From the NCBI RefSeq assembly GCF_009498235.1, contig NZ_CP044205.1, forward strand, positions 4,629,816 to 4,693,815: a stretch of 64,000 nucleotides of DNA, written 5' to 3'. Positions 1 through 9,366 of the stretch are shown piece after piece. The position numbers and the translations under genes were made by a program. Numbering within the stretch: the first letter of the stretch is position 1; each line of letters starts with the position of its first letter. Below the pieces are notes generated by a model. It did not search any database, was not told the DNA's origin, and saw only the letters and a program-made list of their open reading frames with translations. The DNA comes from Candidatus Methylospira mobilis. GTDB lineage: Bacteria; Pseudomonadota; Gammaproteobacteria; Methylococcales; Methylococcaceae.

Positions 1-171
1 GGTCAGGTGAGCCACGTTTCGGTACAGAAAAATATAACAACCGGCGGATGGCGCTTGAGCTTCGATCTGACGCCTGAAAAGGATAAAGACCCGGTCGAGT
101 TGCGCGCCGTATTGAAGTCGAAGGAAGACATTTTGACCGAAACCTGGGTATATCAATGGAGCCGCTGGTGA
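1..171 (+). CDS. opgG: OpgG (MdoG) periplasmic glucan biosynthesis protein, C-terminal end
   Basis: The frame is open from base 1 and ends at TGA 169-171. It encodes the last 56 residues, ending in WVYQWSRW, which resembles the C-terminus of the periplasmic OpgG/OpgD family. OpgG acts with OpgH in making osmoregulated periplasmic glucans. The opgH gene lies just downstream on the same strand, which supports the call. The start of the gene lies outside the window, so nothing can be said about its signal peptide. Confidence 0.75.
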   Translation, partial: GQVSHVSVQKNITTGGWRLSFDLTPEKDKDPVELRAVLKSKEDILTETWVYQWSRW

Positions 172-737
172 CGATAGCCATGTCGAGCGCAGTTTTGCCT
201 GATAAACCGGCCGGTTATGGCGCAGTTACCGATGTTGTTCGTCAGGAATCCGGTCCATTTGCTGCCGATAATGCCGCTACGGCATTAGCCGGCGGCGATA
301 TCGATTTTCCACAGCTTCGGGAGCGTCTGATAGCCTATTTGAACGTGCTGGGCATCAAGGATGCCGCAAAAAGCGATGTAATTGCTGCGGATGCGCTGGC
401 GCGCGCGCGCCGCAAGGTTGCGCCCGGATTGCATGAAGAGCTTTTCCGGCGCGCGCTGGAAGATATCCAGCGTAATCTCGATCTGGCATTGACGCGCGCT
501 TTAGGCCTGGGCCTTGCCTCCGATGCGCGCGCGGTTTCAGGTGCGCGCGCGGCGGTTTTGATGGGACAAGGCATCCCGGCGGACATTTTGCTTGACCCGG
601 CAGTCCAGCAGGCGATCGATATTGAAGGTTTGCGCCGCGTGCTTCCCCAGGCGACGCCTCCCGAGTCGGCTTTATCCATGCAGGAACAGCCGCTCAGCTT
701 TTTCTTTGGCGCCTCCTCTCTTGCGAAAACGAAATAA
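156..737 (+). CDS. hypothetical protein between opgG and opgH
   Basis: This 193-residue protein was not recognised. Its ATG overlaps the end of opgG by 16 bases; an alternative ATG lies at 180. It ends 25 bases before the opgH start. It is helical and alanine-rich with no clear signal peptide or membrane segment, so it is probably cytosolic. Enterobacterial OpgH has a soluble N-terminal region of about 100 residues that is missing from the opgH here. This gene might supply an equivalent part as a separate protein, but I see no sequence similarity that shows it. The tight spacing implies one operon with opgG and opgH. Confidence 0.6.
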   Translation: MEPLVTIAMSSAVLPDKPAGYGAVTDVVRQESGPFAADNAATALAGGDIDFPQLRERLIAYLNVLGIKDAAKSDVIAADALARARRKVAPGLHEELFRRALEDIQRNLDLALTRALGLGLASDARAVSGARAAVLMGQGIPADILLDPAVQQAIDIEGLRRVLPQATPPESALSMQEQPLSFFFGASSLAKTK

Positions 738-762
738 AACCAGCGTGCTCATTGATCGCCAC

Positions 763-2829
763 ATGACTTCTCAACAAGTAAAGGTAAAATCGGCGCCTTC
801 GCGCCTCTGGCGGCGCACCCTGTTTTTTTCGCTGGTGGTGCTGACGACGCTTTTGGCCATGTTCATGATTACCAGCGCGTTTTTTCAGAACGGGTTGACG
901 CCGCAGGAAACTGTGCTGCTGATACTGTATGCAATGCTCATTCTATGGGTAAGTACCTCGTTCTGGACCGCGCTCATCGGTTTCGCGGTATTGCTGCTGG
1001 GAGGGGACCCCGGTTCGATAGGGCGCATGCCGCCGCGTCCGGCGCCGGAAGAAGGGGACAAGAGTCCGGCGTGCACCGCGTTGGTGATGCCCATTTATAA
1101 CGAAGATCCCGCTCGTGTTTTTTCCGGGTTGCGCGCGATATACCAGTCGCTGCTCGAAACCGGGCGCGCGGACGAATTCGAACTTTTTATCCTGAGCGAT
1201 ACCCGCGACCCGGACACCTGGATGCAGGAGGAAAGTCATTGGTACCGCATGTGTTGCGACTTCGCCGCGCATGGCCGCATCTTCTATCGCAACCGCGAAA
1301 AGAATTTGAGCCGCAAGAGCGGCAATATCGAAGAATTCTGCAAGCGCTGGGGCGGACGTTACCGTTACATGATCGTGCTCGACGCCGACAGCGTGATGGG
1401 CGGCGGCGCGCTGACGCGTATGGTCGACCTGATGGATGCGCATCCGCAGGTGGCGCTGATCCAGTCTCCCCCGCTGCCTGTAAACCAGCGTTCGTTGTTC
1501 GCCCGCATACTGCAATTCGGCAGCAGTCTGTATGGCGATATGTTTGCCGCGGGCAGTTCATGGTGGCAGCTTTCCGACAGCAATTACTGGGGACACAACG
1601 CCATTATCCGCATGCAGCCATTCGTGAAGCATTGCGGTCTGCCGAAGCTGCCGGGACGCGAGCCGTTCGGCGGTGAAATTTTCAGTCACGATTTCGTTGA
1701 AGCCGCCTTGTTGCGCAAGGCAGGGTGGGAAGTCTGGCTCGGCTACGATATACAGGAAAGCTATGAGGAATTGCCGCCGACATTGATCGACTACGCCAAA
1801 CGGGACCGGCGCTGGTGCCAGGGCAACCTGCAGCATCTGCGCATGATTACCGCGCGGGGTTTTTCCGGACTCAGCCGTTTGCATATGTTGATGGGCATCA
1901 TGTCCTATGTTTCCTCGCCGCTATGGCTGCTGTTTTTATTGTTCACCGGACTGGAAGCCTATGTGCAAACGCAGACGGTACCGGTGTACTTTTTCGGCGA
2001 CAACATTTTTCCGGTATGGCCGGAGTCTTATACGGTGGAAATGACGACGGTATTGCTGGTGACGCTGCTGATGCTGTTCGCGCCCAAGGTGTTCGGTTTG
2101 TTTCTGCTGTTTGTCCGGCATGACAAGGTCAAAGCCTACGGCGGCTATCTGCGCGTAACGTTGAGCGTGGTGCTGGAAAGTATTTTTTCGATGCTGACGG
2201 CGCCGGCGCTGATGCTCTATCAAAGCAAGTTCGTAGTGGCAATACTGTTGCGGCGCAGCGTCGGCTGGCCGCCGCAAAACCGCGGGGAGCACCGCCTGGG
2301 TTTCGGCGAAGCGGTTCTGGCGCATGGCGGACAGACCCTGACCGGGTTGGTGGCCGGATATTTAAGCTATACCTACATCCCCAATTTTTTCTGGTGGTTT
2401 ATTCCGGTTTTGACCGGATTGATACTGGTCATACCGGTTTCGATTATTTCCAGCAGTACGTCGCTGGGACAACTGACGCGGCGCATGGGCTTGTTTCTGA
2501 CTCCCGAGGAGTATGCGCCTTCAGACGTGATACGTTATTTGAAGGAAAATTTGTCCCGGCTCGAAGCGGAGCAGGAAGGCGGCGATGACGCCATATCAGG
2601 CGGCGTCCGCGATCCGGCTGCATGCAGCCTGCATCTGGCTTTGCTGCCGCATCGTCCGGTCAGAAAACGTTTTCGTCATGAATTAAAGGCCTTGCTGTAC
2701 AAGCTGGTCGAAGAGGGGCCGGAGCGTCTGTCATCGCAGGATAAACGCACACTGATCTCAGATCCGGAAACGCTGATGCGCCTGCATAATCTTGCGTGGA
2801 GCAGCCGGAAGGATGGCAACACGGTTTGA
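763..2829 (+). CDS. opgH: OpgH glucosyltransferase, periplasmic glucan synthesis
   Basis: This inner-membrane glycosyltransferase family 2 enzyme polymerises the glucose backbone of osmoregulated periplasmic glucans from UDP-glucose. Visible features are N-terminal membrane segments, a GT2 domain containing the DADSVM acidic motif and the acceptor motif RRWCQGN (QxxRW-like), a conserved WGHNAIIR segment, and several C-terminal membrane helices. The chosen start is ATG 763; a GTG at 745 is possible. At about 688 residues it is shorter than the enterobacterial protein (about 850), mainly because the soluble N-terminal extension is absent. It lies in one operon with opgG and the small upstream gene. 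Confidence 0.9.
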   Translation: MTSQQVKVKSAPSRLWRRTLFFSLVVLTTLLAMFMITSAFFQNGLTPQETVLLILYAMLILWVSTSFWTALIGFAVLLLGGDPGSIGRMPPRPAPEEGDKSPACTALVMPIYNEDPARVFSGLRAIYQSLLETGRADEFELFILSDTRDPDTWMQEESHWYRMCCDFAAHGRIFYRNREKNLSRKSGNIEEFCKRWGGRYRYMIVLDADSVMGGGALTRMVDLMDAHPQVALIQSPPLPVNQRSLFARILQFGSSLYGDMFAAGSSWWQLSDSNYWGHNAIIRMQPFVKHCGLPKLPGREPFGGEIFSHDFVEAALLRKAGWEVWLGYDIQESYEELPPTLIDYAKRDRRWCQGNLQHLRMITARGFSGLSRLHMLMGIMSYVSSPLWLLFLLFTGLEAYVQTQTVPVYFFGDNIFPVWPESYTVEMTTVLLVTLLMLFAPKVFGLFLLFVRHDKVKAYGGYLRVTLSVVLESIFSMLTAPALMLYQSKFVVAILLRRSVGWPPQNRGEHRLGFGEAVLAHGGQTLTGLVAGYLSYTYIPNFFWWFIPVLTGLILVIPVSIISSSTSLGQLTRRMGLFLTPEEYAPSDVIRYLKENLSRLEAEQEGGDDAISGGVRDPAACSLHLALLPHRPVRKRFRHELKALLYKLVEEGPERLSSQDKRTLISDPETLMRLHNLAWSSRKDGNTV

Positions 2830-2844
2830 CTCGCGAGAGTCAAA
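2825..2844 (+). terminator. hairpin at the end of opgH
   Basis: A perfect 8-bp stem with a GCGA loop overlaps the opgH stop codon. There is no T-tract, so it may be a weak terminator or an RNA-stabilising hairpin. Confidence 0.3.
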
Positions 2845-2934
2845 GCCTTGAACAAAAAGTCACGAAAGCGTAACTTGTAGCGTATAGAGTTAGAACGGTG
2901 TTGAATCGGCGTATACGGAAGGAGTGAGCGGCTC

Positions 2935-4428
2935 ATGTACGAAAATCTTGAAACAGCGACTAATCCTGAAAGTTTGAGACGTGTTGTCATCGATCCGGTT
3001 ACCCGGGTTGAAGGGCACGGAAAAGTGACCCTGCTGCTCGACGAAGACAATCATGTCAAACAGGCTCGATTGCACATCGTTGAATTTCGCGGTTTCGAGC
3101 GCTTTATCCAGGGGCGGCCTTATTGGGAATTGCCGGTCATGGTGCAGCGATTATGCGGGATTTGCCCGGTAAGCCATCATCTGGCCGCCGCGAAGGCGGT
3201 TGACCAGCTGGTCGGTGTCGATCGCTTGACTCCGACAGCGGAGAAACTCCGGCGTTTAATGCACTATGGGCAGACGCTACAGTCGCATGCGCTGCATTTT
3301 TTTCATCTCTCCACTCCCGACTTGCTGTTCGGTTTCGACGACCAAGCGGAGCACCGCAACATTGTCAGCGTATTGAAGGAATATCCCGAGCTGGGATTGA
3401 AGGGCGTAAATCTGCGCAAATACGGACAGGAAGTGATCCGCGTGGTGAGCGGCAAGCGCGTACATGGCACGGCTGCGCTTCCGGGGGGCATGAACAAGGC
3501 ATTGACCGCAGCAGACAGGGATTTTCTGCTTAAGGATATAGACGAGGTGACGCTCTGGGCCGACGAAATAGTCGAGCTGATACGCCAGATATTCCTTGCC
3601 AATCCGGAATACCACCAGCATTTCGGTAATTTCCCGTCCAACTACCTGGGGTTGGCCAGAGAGGATGGCGCTTTCGAGTTGTATCATGGCGGACTCAGGG
3701 CAAGAGACGAACACGGCAAATATATTTTCGATCATGTCGATTACCGGAAATATCCGGAGTATTTGCGTGAAGAAGTTCGTTCCTGGACTTACATGAAATT
3801 TCCGCATATTGTCAGCTTGGGGCGCGATAACGGCTGGTATCGGGTTGGTCCGCTGGCGCGCTTGAACAACTGCGATTTCATTTCCACGCCGCGCGCCGAA
3901 GCCGCGCGCCGGAACTTCATTGCTTACGGCGGCGGAAACCCGGTGAGCGCTTCGCTGGCTTATCACTGGGCGCGCATGATCGAATTGCTGTATTGCGCCG
4001 AGGCGATACACGAACTGCTGGAAGATCCGGAGCTGCTGGGTACCGATCTGGTTACGCAGGGCGAGAAGCGTTTCGAGGGCGTCGGTGTAGTCGAAGCGCC
4101 GCGCGGCACCTTGTTCCATCATTACTGTATCGATGAAAACGATCTGGTTACAAAGGCAAACCTGATCGTGTCGACCACCAATAACAATCAGGCGATGAAT
4201 GAGGCGGTTCGCGCGGTGGCGGCGCGTTATCTGGATGGTCAGGAGCTGACCGAGGGTTTGCTTAATCATTTGGAAGTTGCGATACGCGCTTATGATCCTT
4301 GTCTGTCCTGTGCAACCCATGCGCTGGGAAAAATGCCGCTGGAGCTGGAGTTGCTGAATGCGGAAGGTGCTCGAATAGACCGGCTGGCACGAAATAGTCA
4401 AGGCGAGTTTTGTCAGACGCTCGGATGA
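2935..4428 (+). CDS. hoxH: HoxH, [NiFe]-hydrogenase large subunit (NAD-linked, group 3d-like)
   Basis: This 497-residue protein is the catalytic large subunit holding the NiFe(CN)2CO centre. The L1 motif CGIC lies at residues 74-77 and the L2 motif DPCLSCATH at 454-462; all four nickel-ligating cysteines are present. About 35 residues follow the L2 histidine and would be removed by the maturation endopeptidase. The N-terminal motif DPVTRVEGHGK is typical of the superfamily, and overall the sequence resembles HoxH of bidirectional NAD(P)-linked hydrogenases. A good ribosome-binding site (GGAAGGAG) precedes ATG 2935. No hoxF, hoxU or hoxY is nearby, which is unusual since these usually form one operon. 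The protease gene follows with an ATGA overlap. Confidence 0.92.
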   Translation: MYENLETATNPESLRRVVIDPVTRVEGHGKVTLLLDEDNHVKQARLHIVEFRGFERFIQGRPYWELPVMVQRLCGICPVSHHLAAAKAVDQLVGVDRLTPTAEKLRRLMHYGQTLQSHALHFFHLSTPDLLFGFDDQAEHRNIVSVLKEYPELGLKGVNLRKYGQEVIRVVSGKRVHGTAALPGGMNKALTAADRDFLLKDIDEVTLWADEIVELIRQIFLANPEYHQHFGNFPSNYLGLAREDGAFELYHGGLRARDEHGKYIFDHVDYRKYPEYLREEVRSWTYMKFPHIVSLGRDNGWYRVGPLARLNNCDFISTPRAEAARRNFIAYGGGNPVSASLAYHWARMIELLYCAEAIHELLEDPELLGTDLVTQGEKRFEGVGVVEAPRGTLFHHYCIDENDLVTKANLIVSTTNNNQAMNEAVRAVAARYLDGQELTEGLLNHLEVAIRAYDPCLSCATHALGKMPLELELLNAEGARIDRLARNSQGEFCQTLG

Positions 4429-4931
4429 GCGCTGGTCTAACGGCTTCAGTGCTGATTAGCGCTTGCGGTAATCCCAGCCGGGGCGACGATGCGCTGGGGC
4501 CGCTGCTTCTGGAGCGGCTTGCCGCGGCGGGCGTTGGGGCGGGCGTCGAACTGCTATGCGATTTTCAGTTTCAGCCTGAACACGCGCTGGATTTGGAAGG
4601 GCGTACGCTGGTGCTGTTCGTCGACGCCCATGTCGAATGCTGTCCGCCATATTCTTATCAGCGGTTGACTCCACGCCGCGATAACAGTTATACCACGCAT
4701 GCAATGAGTCCGTGGTCGGTGATGCAGGTATATCGCGATATAAAAGGCATGGAGCCGCCTCCTGCTTTTTTGTTGAGCCTGCGTGGAGAGCGCTTCGAAT
4801 TGGGGGACGACGGATTAAGCGGGGCGGCTGCGCAACACCTTGATGCCGCTGCCTCCTTTTGCATAAGGCTGTTGGAAAACCGGAATATAATTTTTTGGGA
4901 TAGCTTCGCTGATCCTATTGAGAAACTCTGA
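4425..4931 (+). CDS. hoxW: HoxW, hydrogenase maturation protease
   Basis: This is a HupD/HyaD/HoxW-family endopeptidase that trims the C-terminus of the large subunit after nickel insertion. The N-terminal motif GNPSRGDDALGP matches the family's GNxxxxDDGxG pattern, whose acidic residue senses nickel, and the second acidic motif FVDAH follows. The ATG at 4425 overlaps the hoxH stop (ATGA), implying translational coupling; an upstream TTG at 4410 is less likely. At 168 residues the length is normal. Its pairing with hoxH points to HoxH as the substrate. Confidence 0.85.
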   Translation: MSAGLTASVLISACGNPSRGDDALGPLLLERLAAAGVGAGVELLCDFQFQPEHALDLEGRTLVLFVDAHVECCPPYSYQRLTPRRDNSYTTHAMSPWSVMQVYRDIKGMEPPPAFLLSLRGERFELGDDGLSGAAAQHLDAAASFCIRLLENRNIIFWDSFADPIEKL

Positions 4932-4944
4932 TAGATTCGAAAAT

Positions 4945-4967
4945 CCCTCCTCACGATACGAGGAGGG
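4945..4967. terminator. bidirectional hairpin between hoxW and ppa
   Basis: A perfect 8-bp inverted repeat (CCCTCCTC / GAGGAGGG, 7-base loop) lies between the convergent ends of hoxW and ppa. It probably terminates transcription from both sides, although a T-tract is not pronounced. Confidence 0.5.
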
Positions 4968-4995
4968 GTGGTGACCATACACGCGGCGCTTGTGG

Positions 4996-5544
4996 CTAGA
5001 AGTTGGGTTTTTCAGTCGCCATTGCGTAACGCTCAATGCTTTCGAGGATTTCCTTCTCCGCTTCTTCACGATTGCGCCAGCCTTCGATTTTGACCCATTT
5101 TCCGGGTTCCAGGTCCTTGTAGTGTTCGAAGAAATGGGAAATCTGCGCCAACTGCGATTCGTGTATGTCTTCGTAGGAGTTGACGTTTTTATAGAGCGGA
5201 GAAAGTTTGTCGACCGGCACCGCCAGGATTTTGGTGTCGCCGCCGGCTTCGTCGGTCATCTTTAAAAGACCGATCGGACGGCAGCGCGCTACCGAGCCGC
5301 TCAGCAGTTTGGACGGAGCTAAAACAAGCACGTCTATCGGGTCGCCGTCTTCGCCCAGCGTGTGGGGGATATAGCCGTAATTGCAGGGGTACTGCATCGC
5401 GGTGCCCAGGAAGCGGTCGACGAAAAGTGCGCCGGTTTCCTTGTCAACTTCGTACTTGACCGGATCGCTGAATGCCGGGATTTCAATAACGACATGGATG
5501 TCGCTGGGGATGTGTTTTCCGGAACTGACTTTCATCAATGCCAT
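4996..5544 (-). CDS. ppa: inorganic pyrophosphatase
   Basis: This 182-residue family I soluble pyrophosphatase hydrolyses pyrophosphate to two phosphates in the cytoplasm and so pulls biosynthetic reactions forward. The family signature DGDPIDVLV is present, together with the Y-NYGYIP segment and the KxxxPLYKNVN region. Length matches bacterial family I enzymes. It is a single gene between convergent hoxW and the divergent VTT gene. Confidence 0.95.
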   Translation of the reverse strand: MALMKVSSGKHIPSDIHVVIEIPAFSDPVKYEVDKETGALFVDRFLGTAMQYPCNYGYIPHTLGEDGDPIDVLVLAPSKLLSGSVARCRPIGLLKMTDEAGGDTKILAVPVDKLSPLYKNVNSYEDIHESQLAQISHFFEHYKDLEPGKWVKIEGWRNREEAEKEILESIERYAMATEKPNF

Positions 5545-5717
5545 GGTGATGAGGCTCCTCGGTTATGTGTGGATGGAAAAACTTGAATGTGAATTATAAC
5601 AACTCGAAGCGTTTCATAGCGGTTTCGAATTATAATCCGGGAAAATCGTTATCGTCTGTCAGCCGGGGAACCGTATCTTGATCGAATCAGCACCTTATCA
5701 GCCCTTGTCGTCTTCAC

Positions 5718-6425
5718 ATGAATAAAACAGTTCCAGCCGCTTCGAACATGCAAAAAAAATCCTCCTTCATCTCAATTTTACTCAAAGGCGGCCTGCTGCT
5801 GATTTTACTGGGGTTAGGTGCGCTGGTGTATTTTTCTCCGATCCGCGTTTGGCTGGCGCAGGGCGCGTTGATAAAAGCGCAACTGGCGCAGTTCGGCATG
5901 GCTGCGCCAGCCGTATTTACCCTGTGCACCGCGATGCTGGTAGCGATAGGAGTTCCGCGCTTATTGTTGTGTTCTCTGGCCGGGGTGATTTTCGGCTTTG
6001 CCTGGGCGATTACGCTGACGCAGATTGGTACCGTGTTGGGGGCCTACTGTACCTTTTTATTCATGCGTTTGCACGGGCGCGACTATGCATTTCAGCATTT
6101 TCCGCGTTTACGCAGGTTTTCCCGGAAACTGGAAGGGCATGGGCTGATGTCGGTGCTGATTGCGCGGCAGCTGCCGGTTAACGGCTTCTACAACGATATC
6201 ATTCTGGCGTTGTCGCCGGTAAGCCACCGCAGTTTTCTGGCCGGTACATTCATTGGTTTTTTGCCGCAAGGTCTGACAGCTTGTCTTATCGGCGCAGGTC
6301 TGATTCAGGCCGATACGACGCAAGGCATCCAGTATATGGCTTTGGCATTAATCCTGTCGCTGTTACTCGGACTGGGCTTGCGCCGCTGGATCAGCGTCAG
6401 AAAAGCCTCGTATACGCTACGGTAG
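5718..6425 (+). CDS. VTT/TVP38-family (DedA-like) membrane protein
   Basis: This 235-residue integral membrane protein has five or six hydrophobic segments and belongs to the TVP38/TMEM64 (VTT, SNARE-associated Golgi) family. The family hallmark glycine-rich segment GVIFGFAWAITLTQIGTVLG occurs in the middle, followed by the conserved arginine-containing RQLPVNGFYNDI stretch. Related proteins act in membrane lipid scrambling or homeostasis; the substrate here is unknown. It ends 15 bases before the Sel1 gene and probably shares its transcript. Confidence 0.8.
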   Translation: MNKTVPAASNMQKKSSFISILLKGGLLLILLGLGALVYFSPIRVWLAQGALIKAQLAQFGMAAPAVFTLCTAMLVAIGVPRLLLCSLAGVIFGFAWAITLTQIGTVLGAYCTFLFMRLHGRDYAFQHFPRLRRFSRKLEGHGLMSVLIARQLPVNGFYNDIILALSPVSHRSFLAGTFIGFLPQGLTACLIGAGLIQADTTQGIQYMALALILSLLLGLGLRRWISVRKASYTLR

Positions 6426-6440
6426 GAAGAGAGTTCCCGC

Positions 6441-7307
6441 ATGCAAAAGAAAGTCATTTTTACGCTGCTGTGTTTTCTATTTTTGAATAAAGCCCAGGCA
6501 GGTTTTTCGTCGGTCGAACCTGCTCCGAATGGCGGTTTACCGACCGAGCAGCCGCTGAGCGATCTGACGCCCGCGGCATTAAGCTATGAACAGGCGCAGC
6601 AACTGGAAGCCGCGGCAGAAAAAAACGATAGCCAGGCCCTGGAACAGCTGCGGCATGCTGCCGAGGCGGGCGACGCCGAGGCCCAGAACGGCATGGGCCT
6701 GTATGATTATAGCCAGCGAAAATACGCCGACGCACTGAGCTGGTACAACAAGGCCGCCGCTCAGGGCAATGCCCACGCAGAGGCCAATCTTGGCGTACTT
6801 TACACCTATGGTCTGGGCGTTGCGCAAAACTACGCGCAAGCGCTGTCCTGGTACCGCAAGGCGGCGGAACAGGGCGAAGCGCGCGCTCAAACCAGTCTGG
6901 GCGATCGCTACATCAGCGGGCAGGGCGTTGCGCAGGATTTCGCTCAGGCAGCCGTCTGGTACGGCAAGGCAGCCCAGCAAGGCGATGCGTATGCGCAGAA
7001 CGGCCTGGGAGCGCTCTATGCCGGCGGGAGAGGCGTGGCGCAGAATTTTTCACGGGCGGCTTCCTGGTACTGCAAGTCGGCAGTGCAGGGCAACGTGCGC
7101 GCGCAGTCCGGGCTTGGCGATTTATACGCCAGAGGCCAGGGCGTTGCGCAGGATTACGCCAAAGCTTCTTATTGGTTGTGCAAAGCGGCAAGAAAGGGCT
7201 ATGCGCCGGCAGAGGCCGTCATTCAGCAGTATTCCCGTAGCGGACTTATAGCAGCTCAGTGCGCCGATACTTCCGCGGGGCAACAGATGGACTGCCCCGG
7301 CAAGTAA
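6441..7307 (+). CDS. secreted Sel1-like repeat protein
   Basis: This 288-residue protein starts with a signal peptide (cleavage likely after KAQA near residue 20). The rest consists mainly of about six Sel1/TPR-like repeats of 36 residues with the recurring pattern A-LG-LY--G-GV-QNYA-A--WY-KAA-QG. Sel1 repeats form a helical solenoid used for protein binding, here probably in the periplasm. Two cysteines lie in the last repeats and another pair near the C-terminus, so disulfides are possible. No enzymatic domain is visible and the partner is unknown. Confidence 0.85.
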   Translation: MQKKVIFTLLCFLFLNKAQAGFSSVEPAPNGGLPTEQPLSDLTPAALSYEQAQQLEAAAEKNDSQALEQLRHAAEAGDAEAQNGMGLYDYSQRKYADALSWYNKAAAQGNAHAEANLGVLYTYGLGVAQNYAQALSWYRKAAEQGEARAQTSLGDRYISGQGVAQDFAQAAVWYGKAAQQGDAYAQNGLGALYAGGRGVAQNFSRAASWYCKSAVQGNVRAQSGLGDLYARGQGVAQDYAKASYWLCKAARKGYAPAEAVIQQYSRSGLIAAQCADTSAGQQMDCPGK

Positions 7308-7318
7308 GCAGGAACGCG

Positions 7319-7813
7319 CTATGTTTCCTGGACGCAGTCGCTTCTTTTCCACATGCCGGAACGCCCTCCCGATTTTTCCAGCAGGCGCACATCGCAAATT
7401 ACCATGCCCCGATCTACTCCCTTGCACATATCGTATATGGTTAACAGCGCAATCTGGGTTGCGGTAAGGGCTTCAATTTCAACGCCGGTAGGGCCAACCG
7501 TCTTTGCCGTAACCGTACAATGCACTGCGCTGTGAACGTTATCCGCTTCAAGATGAATATCGATATGAGTGAGTGCTATGGGATGACATAACGGGATCAG
7601 ATCGGCGGTGCGTTTTCCCGCCATGATGCCGGCGATGCGCGCTATGCCTAAAACATCGCCTTTACTATGTAGTCCCGATACGATCAGCGACAGGGTTTCC
7701 GGCTTCATTTCGATGCGGCCCTCGGCGATGGCGACGCGTTCGCCGGCGGTTTTCATGCCGATATCCACCATGTGCGCGTCGCCGGATGCGTTGAAGTGCG
7801 TTAAGAGCGTCAT
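7319..7813 (-). CDS. moaC: cyclic pyranopterin monophosphate synthase MoaC
   Basis: MoaC acts with MoaA in the first step of molybdenum cofactor synthesis, converting the MoaA product to cyclic pyranopterin monophosphate. Family motifs are visible: MVDIGMK near the N-terminus, the [17 protein letters not shown] stretch, LIPLCHP, VGPTGVEMEA-like VEIEALTA, and the catalytic-site segment [10 protein letters not shown]. Length (164 residues) is normal. It is a single gene converging on the Sel1 gene. Confidence 0.95.
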   Translation of the reverse strand: MTLLTHFNASGDAHMVDIGMKTAGERVAIAEGRIEMKPETLSLIVSGLHSKGDVLGIARIAGIMAGKRTADLIPLCHPIALTHIDIHLEADNVHSAVHCTVTAKTVGPTGVEIEALTATQIALLTIYDMCKGVDRGMVICDVRLLEKSGGRSGMWKRSDCVQET

Positions 7814-7884
7814 GAGGGTTTCCGAGGTGTAAGATATGGAATACAGTGCTGGTTTAAGCCCATCATTACCGAATTTATCTCACC

Positions 7885-8838
7885 ATGCAAATTTTACCGC
7901 GCGATTTTATTGAAACCGGCGAAGGACTTTTTTTTGCGGTAGTCGACAGGGTGATGGAAAATGAACGCGTCCTGTGCTTCCTGCGTTATGGCAGTCCGCA
8001 CGGAATTACCGTCAAACTGGATACCGCAGCCGCTAATTCACTATTACAGACGTACTATCCAGCCTATTTGTATTATTCACGCCGTCTGAACGCAAACCTG
8101 CATGCGGTACCGCTGGAAAATATCAAACATCACCACTCTTCGCGCGTGCGCGTGCAGAGCATGCTCGAGTCAAATATATCGGCAGGACCCATCGTGAACG
8201 CGATCGAGCTAAAGCTGGTAACGCTGATTCGTTATCTGGAAGCGCAGGGCGTAAGACCTGAAGATGCCGGTGTAACCGGGTCGCTTTTGATTGCACAGCA
8301 GCATGCCGCATCGGATATCGACCTGGTGTTTTACCGGCGCAGCAGCTTTTTTCTTGCGCAGCGCGCCGTTGCAGCCGGAATCGAAAACGGTGACTTGCAA
8401 GCGCTGGATGAGGAGGACTGGCAGGCCGCCTGGGGCAGACGTGGCTGCGAGCTGGATTTCGATAGCTATGTGCGGCACGAGCGTCGCAAGGGTAATAAGG
8501 GTATGCTGGACGGCACCAGGTTTGATTTGGCGCTTGTTGTCGATGAGTCTGGAGAGGAAGACCGTGGTGTTTGGGTAAAGCTGGGCGCCAGACAAATTCA
8601 GGCGCGCGTGAGCGAAGACGCTTATGCCTATGACCAGCCCGCGCGTTATATGCTGGATCATGACGAGGTTGGCGAAATTCTTTGTTTTACCCACACCTAT
8701 GTGGGGCAGGCCCGTGCCGGCGAGATGATAAGCGCATGCGGCATGCTGGAGTTGTCGAACGATGGGCGTCGCCGCTTGATAATAGGTTCCAGCCGCGAAG
8801 CGCCGGGAGAATATATTCGGGTATTGTGGGGCGAATGA
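7885..8838 (+). CDS. predicted nucleotidyltransferase-like protein
   Basis: This 317-residue protein was not assigned to a named gene. The middle part contains GVTGSLLIAQQHAASDIDL, which matches the GS-(x)n-SDIDL pattern of the Pol-beta nucleotidyltransferase fold. A third acidic position could be in the downstream ELDFDSY or TRFDLALV segments. The N-terminal 100 residues are a separate mixed alpha/beta part. Substrate and partner are unknown. It is transcribed alone, divergently from moaC. Confidence 0.6.
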   Translation: MQILPRDFIETGEGLFFAVVDRVMENERVLCFLRYGSPHGITVKLDTAAANSLLQTYYPAYLYYSRRLNANLHAVPLENIKHHHSSRVRVQSMLESNISAGPIVNAIELKLVTLIRYLEAQGVRPEDAGVTGSLLIAQQHAASDIDLVFYRRSSFFLAQRAVAAGIENGDLQALDEEDWQAAWGRRGCELDFDSYVRHERRKGNKGMLDGTRFDLALVVDESGEEDRGVWVKLGARQIQARVSEDAYAYDQPARYMLDHDEVGEILCFTHTYVGQARAGEMISACGMLELSNDGRRRLIIGSSREAPGEYIRVLWGE

Positions 8839-8873
8839 ATGGGGATGAAGCGCCTGCCGTCAAGTATGACGCA

Positions 8874-8920
8874 AGCGATTGAACCCGCCGGAAACAGTCT
8901 CTCCGGCTGGCGCAATCGCT
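8874..8920. terminator. hairpin between convergent genes
   Basis: An inverted repeat (AGCGATTG ... CAATCGCT) encloses an inner GCCGGA / TCCGGC stem. It lies between the converging nucleotidyltransferase-like gene and the 73-residue gene and probably acts as a two-way terminator. Confidence 0.4.
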
Positions 8921-8947
8921 ATTTCAGCTCAGGCAGAAGCTGCGCGT

Positions 8948-9169
8948 TTATTGCCGCAATTCGCTGTCACGATAGTGTACATCGATCCAGCAGCGGGGCA
9001 ATTCTTCCCCTGATGGAAAGATCAGTTCCGATTTTTCGAAATTTTCAGGGTCCTGTAGTTCTTCGCCGTAATGCGAACGTCCAACTGCTACCTTGAGCAA
9101 GGGGTTGAATAAATCGCTGAGGCTGAGTATCTCGACCAGATGATCATCTTGTTTTCTTTTGAGAAACAT
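8948..9169 (-). CDS. small conserved hypothetical protein
   Basis: This 73-residue acidic protein contains a conserved-looking tail (FPSGEELPRCWIDVHYR). I recall similar short proteins carrying an unsupported 'acetyltransferase' label; nothing in this sequence shows such an enzyme. It lies downstream of ftsH on the same strand, across a 197-base gap with no gene. Confidence 0.55.
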   Translation of the reverse strand: MFLKRKQDDHLVEILSLSDLFNPLLKVAVGRSHYGEELQDPENFEKSELIFPSGEELPRCWIDVHYRDSELRQ

Positions 9170-9366
9170 GACACTGCACTCCTTATTGTTTTGATTAGGA
9201 AATACCGATCACTATGGAGTTACGCCGGAGATGCGCCGACGGGCCTGAAACCCACCGTCCTGTTTCAACAATATCTGAAGCTGGGTGCCCCAGACAGGTT
9301 GGAAAGCGAACAATCAACACTTCCCCGGCAGCTATCGTACCACCGGTATATAAACCGAACCACTCA

